63,956 bases of DNA from Caulobacter sp. (GTDB lineage Bacteria; Pseudomonadota; Alphaproteobacteria; Caulobacterales; Caulobacteraceae): contig JAIOXZ010000021.1 in the NCBI GenBank assembly GCA_021741355.1, positions 1 to 63,956 of the forward strand. The letters run 5' to 3'. A program made the position numbers and the translations under genes. Positions 26,620 to 36,204 of this stretch are shown piece by piece. The number at the start of each line of letters is the position of its first letter. Position 1 is the stretch's first letter. Under the pieces are notes generated by a model, which was given only the letters and a program-made list of their open reading frames with translations, ran no database searches and was not told the DNA's origin.

Positions 26620-26635
26620 TCAGGCAAGAGCCCGA

Positions 26636-27049
26636 TCAGTTCTCGCCGGGGAGGAACTCTTCCAGCTCGATTGTGCGCTCAACCGTGCGCCGCAGCATGC
26701 AGAAGTTGGCGCTGATGGTCGACATCGAGCCCCAGTCGGGGTCGTAGCGGCTGGCGCAATCGGCGTCCCGGAAAGCGATCCAGGCGCGCTGGGCCTTCAG
26801 CAGGCCGGCCTTCTGGCGGGCGTTCATCGAAGCGGTCGTCTCGCGCCAGGCAGCATTGAGCGCGGCGTCCTGGATCTTCAGCTCCTCACCGACGCACTGG
26901 ATCATGCCGGCGGTCGACTGACCCGTGGGCGCGTCGAGGCACTGCTGGAAGGCGGGAGAGTAGCGGGCTTCCACCGCACTGCCTTCCGCGGCCAGCGCTG
27001 GTGTCGTGACCAGAGCGGCCAGCGCCGCCAGGATCAGGAGGCTTCTCAC
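26636..27049 (-). CDS. LprI/DUF1311-type secreted protein
   Basis: 137-aa exported protein with a signal peptide (about 1-20, ending PALA). The mature part has the LprI/DUF1311 pattern: four cysteines, IQCVGEELKIQDAALNAAWR, LLKAQRAWIAFRDADCASRY and a late CMLRRTVERTIELE. Members include a mycobacterial lysozyme inhibitor. Its start codon overlaps the accA stop by 4 bases (ATGA), so it is cotranscribed with accA, an odd pairing of fatty-acid synthesis and an envelope protein. Confidence 0.88.
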   Translation of the reverse strand: MRSLLILAALAALVTTPALAAEGSAVEARYSPAFQQCLDAPTGQSTAGMIQCVGEELKIQDAALNAAWRETTASMNARQKAGLLKAQRAWIAFRDADCASRYDPDWGSMSTISANFCMLRRTVERTIELEEFLPGEN

Positions 27050-28008
27050 GCCACCGCCGCGCGGCCGATGGCGTAGTAGCGCTCGGCGCGCTGGCTGAGC
27101 AGCTGGTCGGCGGTCAGGGTCGACAACAGGGCCAGCTCTTCCTCGATGGCGTCGCCGACCGACAGGATTGCGGCGGCGGGATCGGAGTGGGCGCCGCCGG
27201 CCGGCTCATCGATGATGCGGTCGACCACGCCGGTCTTGATCAGGTCCTGGGCGGTGATGTGCATCTGTTCGGCGGCGTCCTTGGCCCGCGCGCCGTCGCG
27301 CCACAGAATCGAGGCCGCGCCCTCCGGCGAGATCACCGAATAGATGGCGTGTTCGAGGATCAGCACCTTGTTGCCCGCCGCGATGCCGATGGCCCCGCCG
27401 CTCATGCCTTCGCCGGTGATGGTGGCGATCATCGGGGTCTTGAGGGTCAGGCAGCGTTCGGTGCCGCGGGCGATGGCTTCCGCCTGGCCGCGCTCTTCGG
27501 CGCCCAGGCCCGGATAGGCGCCGGCCGTGTCGATGAAGGTCAGCACCGGCAGGTTGAACTGCTCGGCCATGTCCATCAGCCGCACCGCCTTGCGGTAGCC
27601 CTCGGGCCGCGCCATGCCGAAATTGTGCTTCAGGCGGGCGGTGGTGTCGTGGCCCTTTTCCTGGCCGATGACCATCACCGGCTGGCCACGGAAGCGACCG
27701 AGGCCGCCAATCACCGCCTGGTCGTCGGCGAACTTGCGGTCGCCGCGCAACTCGACGAACTCGTCGATCAGGGCTGCCAGATAGTCGACGAAGTGCGGGC
27801 GCTCGGGATGGCGCGCGACCTGGGTCTTCTGCCACGGCGTCAGCCGCGAATAGGACTCCTTGCGCAGCTCGCCCAGCCGCGCCCGCAGGGCGTCGATCTC
27901 ACTGTCGAATGACCCGGCGCCGGCGGTGTCGGAGAGCTTCGACAGCTCCTCGATCTTGCCTTCCAGCTCGGCGATCGGCTTTTCGAACTCGAGATAGTGC
28001 TGAACCAT
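27046..28008 (-). CDS. accA: Acetyl-CoA carboxylase carboxyltransferase subunit alpha
   Basis: 320-aa protein of the ACC carboxyltransferase, which forms malonyl-CoA with AccD. It begins VQHYLEFEKPIAELEGKIEE and has the canonical PHFVDYLAALIDEFVELRGD, PVLTFIDTAGAYPGLGAEER and TGEGMSGGAIGIAAGNKVL. Length is normal. The gene's 5' side faces the divergently transcribed SDR gene across a 279-base gap that contains the largest heptamer element of the window. Confidence 0.97.
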   Translation of the reverse strand: MVQHYLEFEKPIAELEGKIEELSKLSDTAGAGSFDSEIDALRARLGELRKESYSRLTPWQKTQVARHPERPHFVDYLAALIDEFVELRGDRKFADDQAVIGGLGRFRGQPVMVIGQEKGHDTTARLKHNFGMARPEGYRKAVRLMDMAEQFNLPVLTFIDTAGAYPGLGAEERGQAEAIARGTERCLTLKTPMIATITGEGMSGGAIGIAAGNKVLILEHAIYSVISPEGAASILWRDGARAKDAAEQMHITAQDLIKTGVVDRIIDEPAGGAHSDPAAAILSVGDAIEEELALLSTLTADQLLSQRAERYYAIGRAAVA

Positions 28009-28075
28009 GAATCGCCTGACGCGGGCTGCCCCTGTGAGGGGGCGAAACTAGAGGGTGGCGGGGGGACGGGCAAGT

Positions 28076-28225
28076 TAGGGCGTAGGGCATAGGGAGTAGG
28101 GAGTAGTTCGACCAGCGCCCGCCGCCGGCGCCGTGCCAACCGCAGCTACTCCCTACTCCCTACTCCCTACTCCCTACTCCCTACTCCCTACTCCCTACTC
28201 CCTACTCCCTACTCCCTATGCCCTG
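28076..28225. repeat. Inverted CTACTCC heptamer element, copy 1
   Basis: The left arm (28076-28106) is TAGGGCG, TAGGGCA and two TAGGGAG units followed by TAG. The right arm has exactly ten CTACTCC units (28146-28215), then CTATGCC (28216-28222). The left arm is complementary to the end of the right arm, including the variant TAGGGCA/TGCCCTA unit. The GC-rich centre (28107-28145) is related to that of the copy at 30891-30977. It lies between divergent accA and SDR genes. Confidence 0.92.
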
Positions 28226-28287
28226 ACCTCTTCCCTCCGCCGCCACCGCAAGGCATGCTCGATCAAACAACCGTTTGAGGAAACGAC

Positions 28288-29073
<786 letters not shown>

Positions 29074-29172
29074 GCCGCGCCTCCACCGGACGCTGACACA
29101 ATCCGAAGCGGAACATGACTTGAGCCGCCGCGCGGGCGGGGGCTGTATGCGCCCGCATGTCGGAGGAACAGA

Positions 29173-30051
29173 ATGTCGCCCTTTGCCGGTCTGTCTGCCT
29201 TTCCCATCACACCCGCGACGCCGGAAGGCCGGGTCATCGCGGCCGATCTGCGCGGCGTCCTGCAGCGCATCGCCCAGGGCGGCGCGAACTCCGTCGGCCT
29301 GCTGGGCAGCACGGGGACCTACATGTTCCTGGACCGTAATGAGCGGCGGCGGGCCGTGGCCATCGCGGTCGAAACACTTGCCTCGACGCCGGTGATCGTG
29401 GGCGTCGGCGCGCTGCGGACTGACGAGGCGCAGCGGCTGGCGAAGGACGCGGCGGCCGAAGGCGCGGCAGGGCTGCTGCTGGCGCCGGTCAGCTACACGC
29501 CGCTCACGGACGAGGAGGTCTTCCAGCATTTCGCGGCCGTCGCCGAGGCGACCGACACGCCGATCGTGATCTACAACAACCCGTCGACGACCAACTTCAC
29601 CTTCAGGCCGGCGCTGGTCGCCCGCCTGGCCGACGCGATCCCGGGCATCGCCGCCATCAAGCTGCCGCTGCCCAGGGGCGACATCGCCGAGGACCTGAAG
29701 ACGTACCGCGAGGCCGCGCCCCGGCTGGCGATCGGCTACAGCGGCGACTGGGGCTGCAAGGACGGCCTGCTGGCCGGCGCCGATGCCTGGTTCAGCGTCG
29801 CGGGCGGGATGTTCACACAGCGCGCCGCCGCCCTGACCGCCGCCGCCCTGCGCGGGGATCGGGTCGAGGCGGACCGGCTGGACGCGGACTTCGCGCCGCT
29901 GTGGGACGTGTTCAAGCTCACCGGCGGCATGCGGGCGATGTATGCGGCGGCCAATCATCTCGGCCTGACGGCGGCGAAGCCGCCGTTGCCGGTGTTGCCG
30001 CTGGAAGGCGACCTGCGCGCCAGACTCGTGGCGGCGATCGCGGGCCTCTAG
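29173..30051 (+). CDS. DapA-family aldolase (dihydrodipicolinate synthase/N-acetylneuraminate lyase superfamily)
   Basis: 292-aa TIM-barrel class I aldolase. The Schiff-base lysine is in IAAIKLPLP (about 159), the proton-relay tyrosine in [10 protein letters not shown] (about 134), and the substrate loop is [13 protein letters not shown] rather than the usual GTTGE. That substitution argues against true DapA and for another 2-oxoacid lyase or hydratase of the superfamily. It is convergent with the next gene, the two stops overlapping by 4 bases. Confidence 0.85.
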   Translation: MSPFAGLSAFPITPATPEGRVIAADLRGVLQRIAQGGANSVGLLGSTGTYMFLDRNERRRAVAIAVETLASTPVIVGVGALRTDEAQRLAKDAAAEGAAGLLLAPVSYTPLTDEEVFQHFAAVAEATDTPIVIYNNPSTTNFTFRPALVARLADAIPGIAAIKLPLPRGDIAEDLKTYREAAPRLAIGYSGDWGCKDGLLAGADAWFSVAGGMFTQRAAALTAAALRGDRVEADRLDADFAPLWDVFKLTGGMRAMYAAANHLGLTAAKPPLPVLPLEGDLRARLVAAIAGL

Positions 30052-30857
30052 GTCTCGCGCACCCGCACGATGACGGTCTGACTGGCCACGGCCATCAGTT
30101 CGCCCGTCTCGGCGAAGAGATTCATCGCGCCATGACCGACGCCCGCGTGGATGCCGCTGATGGCGATGTCGACCATGACCCAGCGGGTCGGGACGATCTT
30201 CAGGACGCGCAGGGTGTTGTCGAGGCTGTTGCCGCCGGCCCAGACGCCCAGCGCATGGCCGAATCCGGACGGCACATAGTCGGCGAACACGGCCAGCAGG
30301 GCGGCGTCGACGGGCACGTCCTCGACCGTGCGCAGCCACATCTGCATGCGGCCGTCTTCGCTGATGTCACCTTTGCGGTTCTTCAGGTCGTAGCGGCCTT
30401 CCGGCGCGCGGCGCTCGATGCGGCGGTTGAGATTGTCGCCGTCATCGGACCATAGCATCACCGGCAGGCAGTCCTCCGGCGGGGGGATGTCTGGCATCTT
30501 CGGCCATTGATAGTCGCGCGTGTCCGGCCGGACGCCGAGGGCCGCCATGACGCTGACCACCTCGGTCTCGCCGACGTGGGCCGTGACCCGGGCCTGGGTC
30601 GTGTACTTGCCGGCGTTGGAGATCCAGACGTCGAAGTCGACCACCGACGGGGGCCGGGCGTAGGAGAGGTACTGGGCCGTCGCCCAGACCACCGGCCGGC
30701 CGCAGGTCTGTTCCAGCGCCGAGATCGAGGCCGCCAGCCCGATGCCGCCGTACATGAACAGATGCTCGGGCGGGCCGACGCAGATCGGCGGCGTCAGCGG
30801 CATGTGCCAGCGATGCGGATTATGCGAGGCGCGCAGGTCGAAGAAGGCTGTGGACAT
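30048..30857 (-). CDS. TesB-like acyl-CoA thioesterase (double hot-dog)
   Basis: 269-aa protein with two hot-dog halves. The N-half has [16 protein letters not shown] and [20 protein letters not shown]; the C-half has [20 protein letters not shown] and [20 protein letters not shown], the latter resembling the catalytic region of TesB-type enzymes, and ends with [11 protein letters not shown]. It probably hydrolyses an acyl-CoA. It is transcribed away from the P450 gene across a heptamer element; a second thioesterase-like gene lies just beyond the P450. Confidence 0.82.
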   Translation of the reverse strand: MSTAFFDLRASHNPHRWHMPLTPPICVGPPEHLFMYGGIGLAASISALEQTCGRPVVWATAQYLSYARPPSVVDFDVWISNAGKYTTQARVTAHVGETEVVSVMAALGVRPDTRDYQWPKMPDIPPPEDCLPVMLWSDDGDNLNRRIERRAPEGRYDLKNRKGDISEDGRMQMWLRTVEDVPVDAALLAVFADYVPSGFGHALGVWAGGNSLDNTLRVLKIVPTRWVMVDIAISGIHAGVGHGAMNLFAETGELMAVASQTVIVRVRET

Positions 30858-30890
30858 GGGCGTACTTAGGCTAGGGCGCCGTGCCGGCGC

Positions 30891-30977
30891 TAGGGAGTAG
30901 GGTGTAGTTCGAACAGCTCAAGCCGCCGGCGCCGCGCCCACGATTTGCTACTCCCTACTCCCTAAGCCCTACTCCCT
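30891..30977. repeat. Inverted CTACTCC heptamer element, copy 2
   Basis: The left arm TAGGGAGTAGGGTGTAG (30891-30907) and right arm (30948-30977, two CTACTCC units, then CTAAGCC and CTACTCC) are inverted. The 40-base centre shares TTCGAACAGC and GCCGCCGGCGCCG with copy 1. It separates the divergent thioesterase and P450 genes and must overlap or adjoin their promoters. Confidence 0.88.
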
Positions 30978-30995
30978 CGCTTCAACCGCGGTGCT

Positions 30996-32378
30996 ATGGT
31001 TCAGCGCATGGACGCCCTCGCCCGCCCGATCATCCCGCCCGCGCCCTATGTGCACCCGGTGGACCTCTCGACGCCGCGGCTGGTGGTGGCGACGCTCGGC
31101 AATACCCTCGGCAACTGGTCGAAGAACGCCTTCGACATCCCCTGGGGTCGGCGCGTCGTGCTCGGCGTCGACAGCATCCTGGTCAACGACCCGGTCGGCA
31201 TCCGTCAGGTGATGCAGGGCAACATGGCCGTCTATGCCCGCCCGCTGGCCGCCGTGCGGCCCGTGCGGCCGCTGGCCGGCGCCGGGGTGCTGCTGTCGGA
31301 AGGCGCCGAATGGAAGCGCCAGCGCAAGATGCTGGCGCCGGCCTTCACGCCGGGGACCGTCGAGTCGCTGCTGCCGCACTTCCACGCCGCCGCAGGAAAT
31401 CTGGCGGAGCGGCTCTCGGGACAGACCCGCGCGAATCTCGCGGACGCCTTCCACCAGGCCACGCTCGAGGCGGTGCTGCGCTCGCTGTTCTCCCTGCCGC
31501 CAGGTCCGGAACAGACGGAACTGGCGGCCATGGTCCGAGACTATGTCGCCACCGCCGGCCGGCCCAACTTTCTCGACGGCTTCGCCCCCCGCGAGGAGTC
31601 CTTCGCCTTCGCCGGACGCGCCCGGCGGGTATTCCAGAAGCGCTGGTTCGCGGCGGTCGACCGGATCGTCGCGGCCCGACGCGCCGAAGCGCCCGGCGGC
31701 GATCACGACGACCTGCTCGACCGGCTGCTGACCGTCCGCGACGCCGGAACCGGCCGTCCCCTGTCTGACGCCGAGGTCCGCGACCAGTGCGCGACGATGC
31801 TGTTCGCCGGGTTCGAGACCACCTCGCGGCTGCTGTTCTGGGCGACCTATCTGCTCAGCCTCGACGGCGCCGAACAGGCCCGCCTGAGACAGGAGGTCCG
31901 CGCCTTTCCGCCCGAACGGCTGACCACCCTGGAGGGCCAGCAACACTGGCCGCGCCTGCGGAACGTGCTGCTGGAAGCCATGCGCCTCTATCCGCCGGTG
32001 CCGATCATCATGCGCCAGGCCATCACCACCGACGTCCTCTGCGGCGAGACCATCGGCAAGGGGTGCCTGGTCTGGATCAGTCCCTGGGTGCTGCACCGGC
32101 ACACGGCGTACTGGGACAATCCAACGGCCTTCATGCCGGACCGCTTCGCAGGCAAGCCGACGCCCTGGATCAGCGAGCCCGGCTACATGCCATTCGGCGG
32201 CGGCCCGCGCATCTGCATCGGCGCGGCCTTCGCCCTGGCCGAGGCCTCGATCATCCTGGCCACCGTGCTGGAGCGGTTCGAGCTGTCGATGGAGAGCGAC
32301 CGTCCCGTGCTGCCGGTCGGCGGCGTGACGACGGCGCCGGACCATGAGCCGTGGTTCCGGGTCGAAAAGGTTGCCTGA
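30996..32378 (+). CDS. Cytochrome P450
   Basis: 460-aa haem monooxygenase (456 aa if the ATG at 31008 is used). The I-helix oxygen groove is MLFAGFETTSRLLFW (A/G-x-x-T), the K-helix ExxR is in LLEAMRLYPPVP, and the haem-ligand loop is FGGGPRICIGAAFALAEA with the Cys about residue 407. The pattern PRICIG and the long N-terminus PYVHPVDLSTP resemble the CYP102/CYP4-like bacterial group acting on lipids, but the substrate is unknown. A second thioesterase gene follows after 42 bases. Confidence 0.95.
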   Translation: MVQRMDALARPIIPPAPYVHPVDLSTPRLVVATLGNTLGNWSKNAFDIPWGRRVVLGVDSILVNDPVGIRQVMQGNMAVYARPLAAVRPVRPLAGAGVLLSEGAEWKRQRKMLAPAFTPGTVESLLPHFHAAAGNLAERLSGQTRANLADAFHQATLEAVLRSLFSLPPGPEQTELAAMVRDYVATAGRPNFLDGFAPREESFAFAGRARRVFQKRWFAAVDRIVAARRAEAPGGDHDDLLDRLLTVRDAGTGRPLSDAEVRDQCATMLFAGFETTSRLLFWATYLLSLDGAEQARLRQEVRAFPPERLTTLEGQQHWPRLRNVLLEAMRLYPPVPIIMRQAITTDVLCGETIGKGCLVWISPWVLHRHTAYWDNPTAFMPDRFAGKPTPWISEPGYMPFGGGPRICIGAAFALAEASIILATVLERFELSMESDRPVLPVGGVTTAPDHEPWFRVEKVA

Positions 32379-32420
32379 CATCTTCCCTTCCCCGGCGGGA
32401 ATCGGCGCATTTGCTGCGCC

Positions 32421-33236
32421 ATGGGACGATTTCACGAAGACACCGCCGTCACCGACATCGACGGCGTCCTGACCGCCACCCTCTCCCGCGACTGGGAGAT
32501 CTGGGGGCCGAACGGCGGCTATGTCGCCGCCATCGCCCTGCGCGCCGCCGGAACCCTGGCGCCGGAGGGTCACCGGCCGGCCAGCTTCTCCTGCCAGTAT
32601 CTGTCGGTCGGCGCCTTCGGGCCGGCCCAGGCCGATGTGCGGGTGCTGAAGGCCGGGCGCTCGGCGACCTGCATCGCCGTCGAGCTGTCACAGGGCGGCA
32701 AGGTGTTCCTGACGGCCCAGGTCTGGACGACCAACCGCGAGGGCGGACCGGAGGTCGATGTGGCGCCTCGTGTCGCCGCGCCACCGCCGGCCGAGCTCAA
32801 GCCGAACGAGCACTACCTGCCTGCCGATGCGCCCAAGCACCCCTTCTGGGCCAACTTCGAGACGCGCCCGCTGGTCTGGATTCCCTGGGGCGAGCAGATG
32901 CAGGCGGGCGCGCCGATCCGGCAGTGGCAGCGGTTCATCGACTTCGAACCGGTCGATGTGTTCGCCGACTGCGCCCGTTCGCTGGTGCTGATCGACACCA
33001 TTCTCTGGCCAGCCCACCGCCGCAGCCAGCCGCCGGAAGCCGACTACATCGCCCCCAGCCTGGACCTCGCGGTCTGGTTCCACGAGCACCCGCAGGGGTC
33101 CGACTGGCTGCTGGTCGACGCCCGCTCTGAAAAGGCCCACGGCGGCCTGATCCACGGCAGCGGCCAGGTCTGGAGCGAGGACGGTCGCCTGCTGGCCACC
33201 GGCAACGGCCAGATGCTGCATACGCCACGGCGGTAG
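32421..33236 (+). CDS. Thioesterase-family protein (TesB-like hot-dog)
   Basis: 271-aa double hot-dog protein. The N-half shows the acyl-CoA thioesterase pattern SRDWEIWGPNGGYVAAIALR and ASFSCQYLSVGAFGPAQADV; the C-half has FIDFEPVDVFADCARSLVLI, APSLDLAVWFHEHPQ and the final HGSGQVWSEDGRLLATGNGQ. This is the family often annotated as acyl-CoA thioesterase domain protein. It follows the P450 and is likely cotranscribed. A REP-like doublet begins 3 bases after its stop. Confidence 0.87.
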   Translation: MGRFHEDTAVTDIDGVLTATLSRDWEIWGPNGGYVAAIALRAAGTLAPEGHRPASFSCQYLSVGAFGPAQADVRVLKAGRSATCIAVELSQGGKVFLTAQVWTTNREGGPEVDVAPRVAAPPPAELKPNEHYLPADAPKHPFWANFETRPLVWIPWGEQMQAGAPIRQWQRFIDFEPVDVFADCARSLVLIDTILWPAHRRSQPPEADYIAPSLDLAVWFHEHPQGSDWLLVDARSEKAHGGLIHGSGQVWSEDGRLLATGNGQMLHTPRR

Positions 33237-33238
33237 TC

Positions 33239-33315
33239 GGGGACATGTTCCAAAGGTACGTGTCCCCTAAACCCGCGGCTCAATTGGGGGACACGTACCT
33301 ACGGTACATGTCCCC
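33239..33315. repeat. REP-like 77-bp doublet, left copy
   Basis: Two hairpins, GGGGACATGTTCC/GGTACGTGTCCCC and GGGGACACGTACC/GGTACATGTCCCC, are joined by an 18-base linker reading TAAACCCGCGGCTCAATT. The whole unit is the reverse complement of 33755-33831 with only two mismatches in 77. Its last base is the first base of the stop codon (minus strand) of the enclosed membrane gene. Confidence 0.92.
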
Positions 33316-33671
33316 TACGGGGTCCGTCCGTAGCCTTTGAGACTCAGCAGCCCACCGATCACGAGCAGCGCCGCCAGCAGGACGACGGTCGCCGGCCCCT
33401 CCGCCAGCTGCGGCGCGGCGGGCATGGCCATGCGGTAGACTCCGCCGAGCAGGAAGGCCCAGCCCGCGACGGTGACCAGGGTCGATAGCGACCACGACCA
33501 GCGCGCGTAGGCCTGCAGGATCGCCACCCCGGCCACGAACAGCAGGGTTCCGTTGAGAAAGACGACCTGGGCCGGATTGCCGGCGAAAGTCCGGATGTTG
33601 AACCCTTCGGTGAGCGACAGGACCACCAGGAACGGACCAAGGATGCGTGCGATCCGTCGGGAAATTTCCAT
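33315..33671 (-). CDS. Small four-helix membrane protein of unknown function
   Basis: 118-aa hydrophobic protein with four predicted helices (about 8-24, 33-53, 60-80 and 88-110) and conserved-looking NGTLLFVAGVAILQAYARW. It resembles small unknown bacterial membrane proteins, but I cannot place it in a family with confidence. Its stop codon abuts one REP-like doublet and another, inverted, lies 83 bases upstream of its start. A purine-rich AAATTTCC-side start at 33671 fits. The two repeats may have arrived with it or simply flank it. Confidence 0.72.
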   Translation of the reverse strand: MEISRRIARILGPFLVVLSLTEGFNIRTFAGNPAQVVFLNGTLLFVAGVAILQAYARWSWSLSTLVTVAGWAFLLGGVYRMAMPAAPQLAEGPATVVLLAALLVIGGLLSLKGYGRTP

Positions 33672-33754
33672 GGGCGACGCCTCGCGGATCCGGTTGACGG
33701 ATGACAGTGCGTCGCGCGGCGCAGCGCCGCGTTGCGCTGGGTCAAACGCGAAAG

Positions 33755-33831
33755 GGGGACATGTACCGCAGGTACGTGTCCCCCAATTGAGCCGCGGGTT
33801 TAGGGGACACGTACCTTTGGTACATGTCCCC
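33755..33831. repeat. REP-like 77-bp doublet, right (inverted) copy
   Basis: The same 77-bp unit as 33239-33315 in the opposite direction. It differs only at the loop of the first hairpin and at one base of the second. The pair encloses the small membrane gene. It ends 5 bases from the stop codon of the next minus-strand gene, so it may also terminate that transcript. Confidence 0.92.
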
Positions 33832-33836
33832 GATCA

Positions 33837-34886
33837 TCAAAGCCCGTACAGCGCCGCGTATTCCGGATCCTTGGCCGCGATCTGCTTCGCGCAGTCGACC
33901 ATCACCTTCGCCTGTTTCCAGGTGGCGTCGTCCTGCATCTTGCCGTCGAGCATGACCACGCCGGTGCCGTCCGGCATGCCCTCGAGGATGCGTTTGGCGA
34001 AGGCGATCTCGCCGGGGTCCGGGCTGAACACCCGCTTGGCGATGGCGATCTGGTTGGGATGCAGGCTCCAGGCGCCGGCGCAGCCGAGCAGAAAGGCATT
34101 GCGGAACTGCTGCTCGCAGGCGTCGCCGTCGGAGATGTCGCCGAACGGGCCGTAGAACGGCTTGATGCCATGGGCGGCGCAGGCGTCGACCATCTTGGCG
34201 AAGGTGTAGTGCCAGATGTCCTGCTGGGCGCTGAGGCGCGGCTGGCCGTCGTCGCGCGGGTCTTCCATCACCTTGTAGAACGGGTGGCCGCCGCCGACGC
34301 GGGTGGTCTTCATCTGCCGGCTGGCCGCCAGGTCGGCCGGGCCCAGGCTGATGCCGTGCATGCGCGGGCTGGCGGCGCAGATGGCCTCGACGTTGTTCAC
34401 GCCCTCGGCCGTCTCAAGGATGGCATGCAGCAGGATCGGCTTCTTCAGGCCGTGCTTCGACTCGAGAATGGCCAGGAACTGGTCCATGTAGTGGATGTCC
34501 CACGGCCCCTCGACCTTGGGCACCATCATCACATCCAGCTTGTCGCCGACGCCGGCGACGATGTCCTGCACGTCGTCCAGATGCCAGGGCGAGTTGAGGC
34601 AGTTGATGCGCGTCCACAGGCCCACGCCCATGGCGGCGAAGTCGGTGGCGTTGGCCATCTCGATGAAGCCGGCGCGGGCCGCGTCCTTGGCCTCGGCGGG
34701 GATGGCGTCCTCGAGGTTGCCGAGAATCACGTCGACGGTCGGGGCGATCTCGGGAACCTTGGCGCGGACCTTTTCCAGGTGCGCCGGCACGAAATGGATC
34801 ATCCGCTCGACCCGCACCGGCAGGTCGCGCAGCGGCGCCGGCGCGCCGATGGCCAGTGGCTTGAAAAACCCGCGCGGCGTCTTCAT
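33837..34886 (-). CDS. HpcH/HpaI-citrate lyase family, malyl-CoA lyase-like
   Basis: 349-aa CoA-ester lyase. The start at 34886 ([20 protein letters not shown]) is chosen because similarity begins there; the frame is open a further 98 codons. Features: [40 protein letters not shown] (E/D metal ligands), [23 protein letters not shown] and [16 protein letters not shown]. Size and motifs fit L-malyl-CoA/beta-methylmalyl-CoA lyases (Mcl1 type) better than the short CitE form. It could work in the ethylmalonyl-CoA route or in C5-dicarboxylate breakdown. Physiological substrate not determined. Confidence 0.87.
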   Translation of the reverse strand: MKTPRGFFKPLAIGAPAPLRDLPVRVERMIHFVPAHLEKVRAKVPEIAPTVDVILGNLEDAIPAEAKDAARAGFIEMANATDFAAMGVGLWTRINCLNSPWHLDDVQDIVAGVGDKLDVMMVPKVEGPWDIHYMDQFLAILESKHGLKKPILLHAILETAEGVNNVEAICAASPRMHGISLGPADLAASRQMKTTRVGGGHPFYKVMEDPRDDGQPRLSAQQDIWHYTFAKMVDACAAHGIKPFYGPFGDISDGDACEQQFRNAFLLGCAGAWSLHPNQIAIAKRVFSPDPGEIAFAKRILEGMPDGTGVVMLDGKMQDDATWKQAKVMVDCAKQIAAKDPEYAALYGL

Positions 34887-34950
34887 CGGCCTGATCCCCG
34901 TCCCTGCTCTTCGCAACTGCAAAAGGTTCTGCGGCGGCGCCGCATGGTCG

Positions 34951-35967
34951 TCAAGCCTTCCGCGGTCTGGCCGGGGGGGCGTCAGGCGGGCGGAGCATCT
35001 CGTCAACAGCGTCGTTGCTCGAAGTCTTTGGTGTGCGGCTTCGGGTCGGCGCCGATGGTCCGGCTTGCAGGCCCAGGGTCCGGCGCGCGGCGTCGCCCTC
35101 CTCGCCGAACAGGGAGCGGATGCGCAGGTCCCGCTGCGGGAACGGAGCCTCGATCCCGGCCTTGCGCAGGGCATCGTCAATCGCCCACGTATAGGCAGCC
35201 TGCATCGCGTTCGGTCGCTTCACTGCCTCCAGTCTGGGCCAGACCACCAGCTCGAAGTTCAGGCTCGACTCGCCAAAACCGACCAGCCAGACTTGGGTTC
35301 GGTAGGTTCCGCTGTCGGGCAGGGTGAACGGCACAGCCATGGCGGCTTCCAGCACCGCGTCACGCACCTTCTCCTTGTCGACCCCGTAGGCCGTGGGAAA
35401 CGGGATGTGGATGCGCCGGGTATGTCCGCGCAGGGTCCAGTTGGTCACCGGGCCCTGGATCAGGTGACTGTTCGGGACCAGGATGTCGATGCTGTCATTG
35501 TTGCGAATGCGGGTCGCCCGGGCACCGATTTCGTGGACCACGCCGCGCTGGCCGGTCTCCAGCTCGATGTAGTCCCCGACCCGCAGGGACTCGTCGAAGA
35601 TCAGCACGATGCCGGAGACGAACTCCTTGACGACCCCCTGGAGACCAAGGCCCACGCCGACGCCCAGCGCGCCGCCGAAAACGACCAGCGACGACAGGTC
35701 TATGCCGAGGGTCGAAACGCCCGCGATGACCCCGAAGACCAGAAGGCCGTACGTCGACAGCTTCTCGACGATGTAGAGCCCGGCGCCGCCCCGCGTCGCC
35801 TTGGCCCGCACCCGCTGAAGCGCCATGGCGATCAGTCGCGCCACGACCAACGCCACGACAAGGGTCAGCAGGGCGGCGATCAGACTGCCCGTGGTGACAG
35901 GCGTCTTGCCGATGGTGAACAGCACCAGCTTGCCGATCTGGCCGAGAGCCTCCAGGTCCTGCTGCAC
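34951..35967 (-). CDS. MscS-family mechanosensitive channel
   Basis: 338-aa channel protein. Three hydrophobic helices (about 20-42, 60-85 and 88-112) end in the pore-lining helix [20 protein letters not shown], followed by the MscS beta domain ([40 protein letters not shown]). The C-terminal cytoplasmic domain (about 210-290) ends in a basic, Pro-rich tail. It protects against osmotic downshock or modulates turgor. It lies 10 bases after a small PhnA-like gene on the same strand. Confidence 0.93.
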   Translation of the reverse strand: MQQDLEALGQIGKLVLFTIGKTPVTTGSLIAALLTLVVALVVARLIAMALQRVRAKATRGGAGLYIVEKLSTYGLLVFGVIAGVSTLGIDLSSLVVFGGALGVGVGLGLQGVVKEFVSGIVLIFDESLRVGDYIELETGQRGVVHEIGARATRIRNNDSIDILVPNSHLIQGPVTNWTLRGHTRRIHIPFPTAYGVDKEKVRDAVLEAAMAVPFTLPDSGTYRTQVWLVGFGESSLNFELVVWPRLEAVKRPNAMQAAYTWAIDDALRKAGIEAPFPQRDLRIRSLFGEEGDAARRTLGLQAGPSAPTRSRTPKTSSNDAVDEMLRPPDAPPARPRKA

Positions 35968-35977
35968 GCTCTGGCTC

Positions 35978-36193
35978 CTAGGCCTTCTTCACGAACTCCG
36001 TCCGCAGCACCAGGCCGCGAACCTTGTCGACGTTGGCCTCGATCTCGTCGGGGTCGCCGGTCAGGCGGATCTTCTTCACCAGGGTCCCGCGCTTGAGGGT
36101 CACCCCGCCCGAGCCCTTGACCTTGAGATCCTTGACGAGGGTGACGCTGTCGCCGTCGGCCAGGAGGGCGCCGTTGCTGTCGCGGGTTTCCAT
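35978..36193 (-). CDS. PhnA/YjdM-like protein, C-terminal domain only
   Basis: 71-aa protein corresponding to the PhnA/YjdM C-terminal domain: DSNGALLADGDSVTLVKDLK, then VTLKRGTLVKKIRLTGDPDE and a final VRGLVLRTEFVKK. The N-terminal zinc ribbon of full-length YjdM is absent; such short forms are common. Despite the historical name it is not an established phosphonate enzyme. It probably shares a transcript with the MscS gene (10-base gap). Confidence 0.87.
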   Translation of the reverse strand: METRDSNGALLADGDSVTLVKDLKVKGSGGVTLKRGTLVKKIRLTGDPDEIEANVDKVRGLVLRTEFVKKA

Positions 36194-36204
36194 GGAACGT
36201 CCTG

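Noticed and set aside
28146..28215. Tandem CTACTCC array as a CRISPR or VNTR
   Set aside because: Units are 7 bp with no spacers, so it is not a CRISPR array; its inverted partner arm and dispersed copies make it more than a simple tandem repeat.
33239..33831. Insertion sequence with a transposase between the inverted repeats
   Set aside because: The enclosed gene is a small membrane protein, not a transposase, and no target duplication was seen; it is listed as REP-like elements instead.
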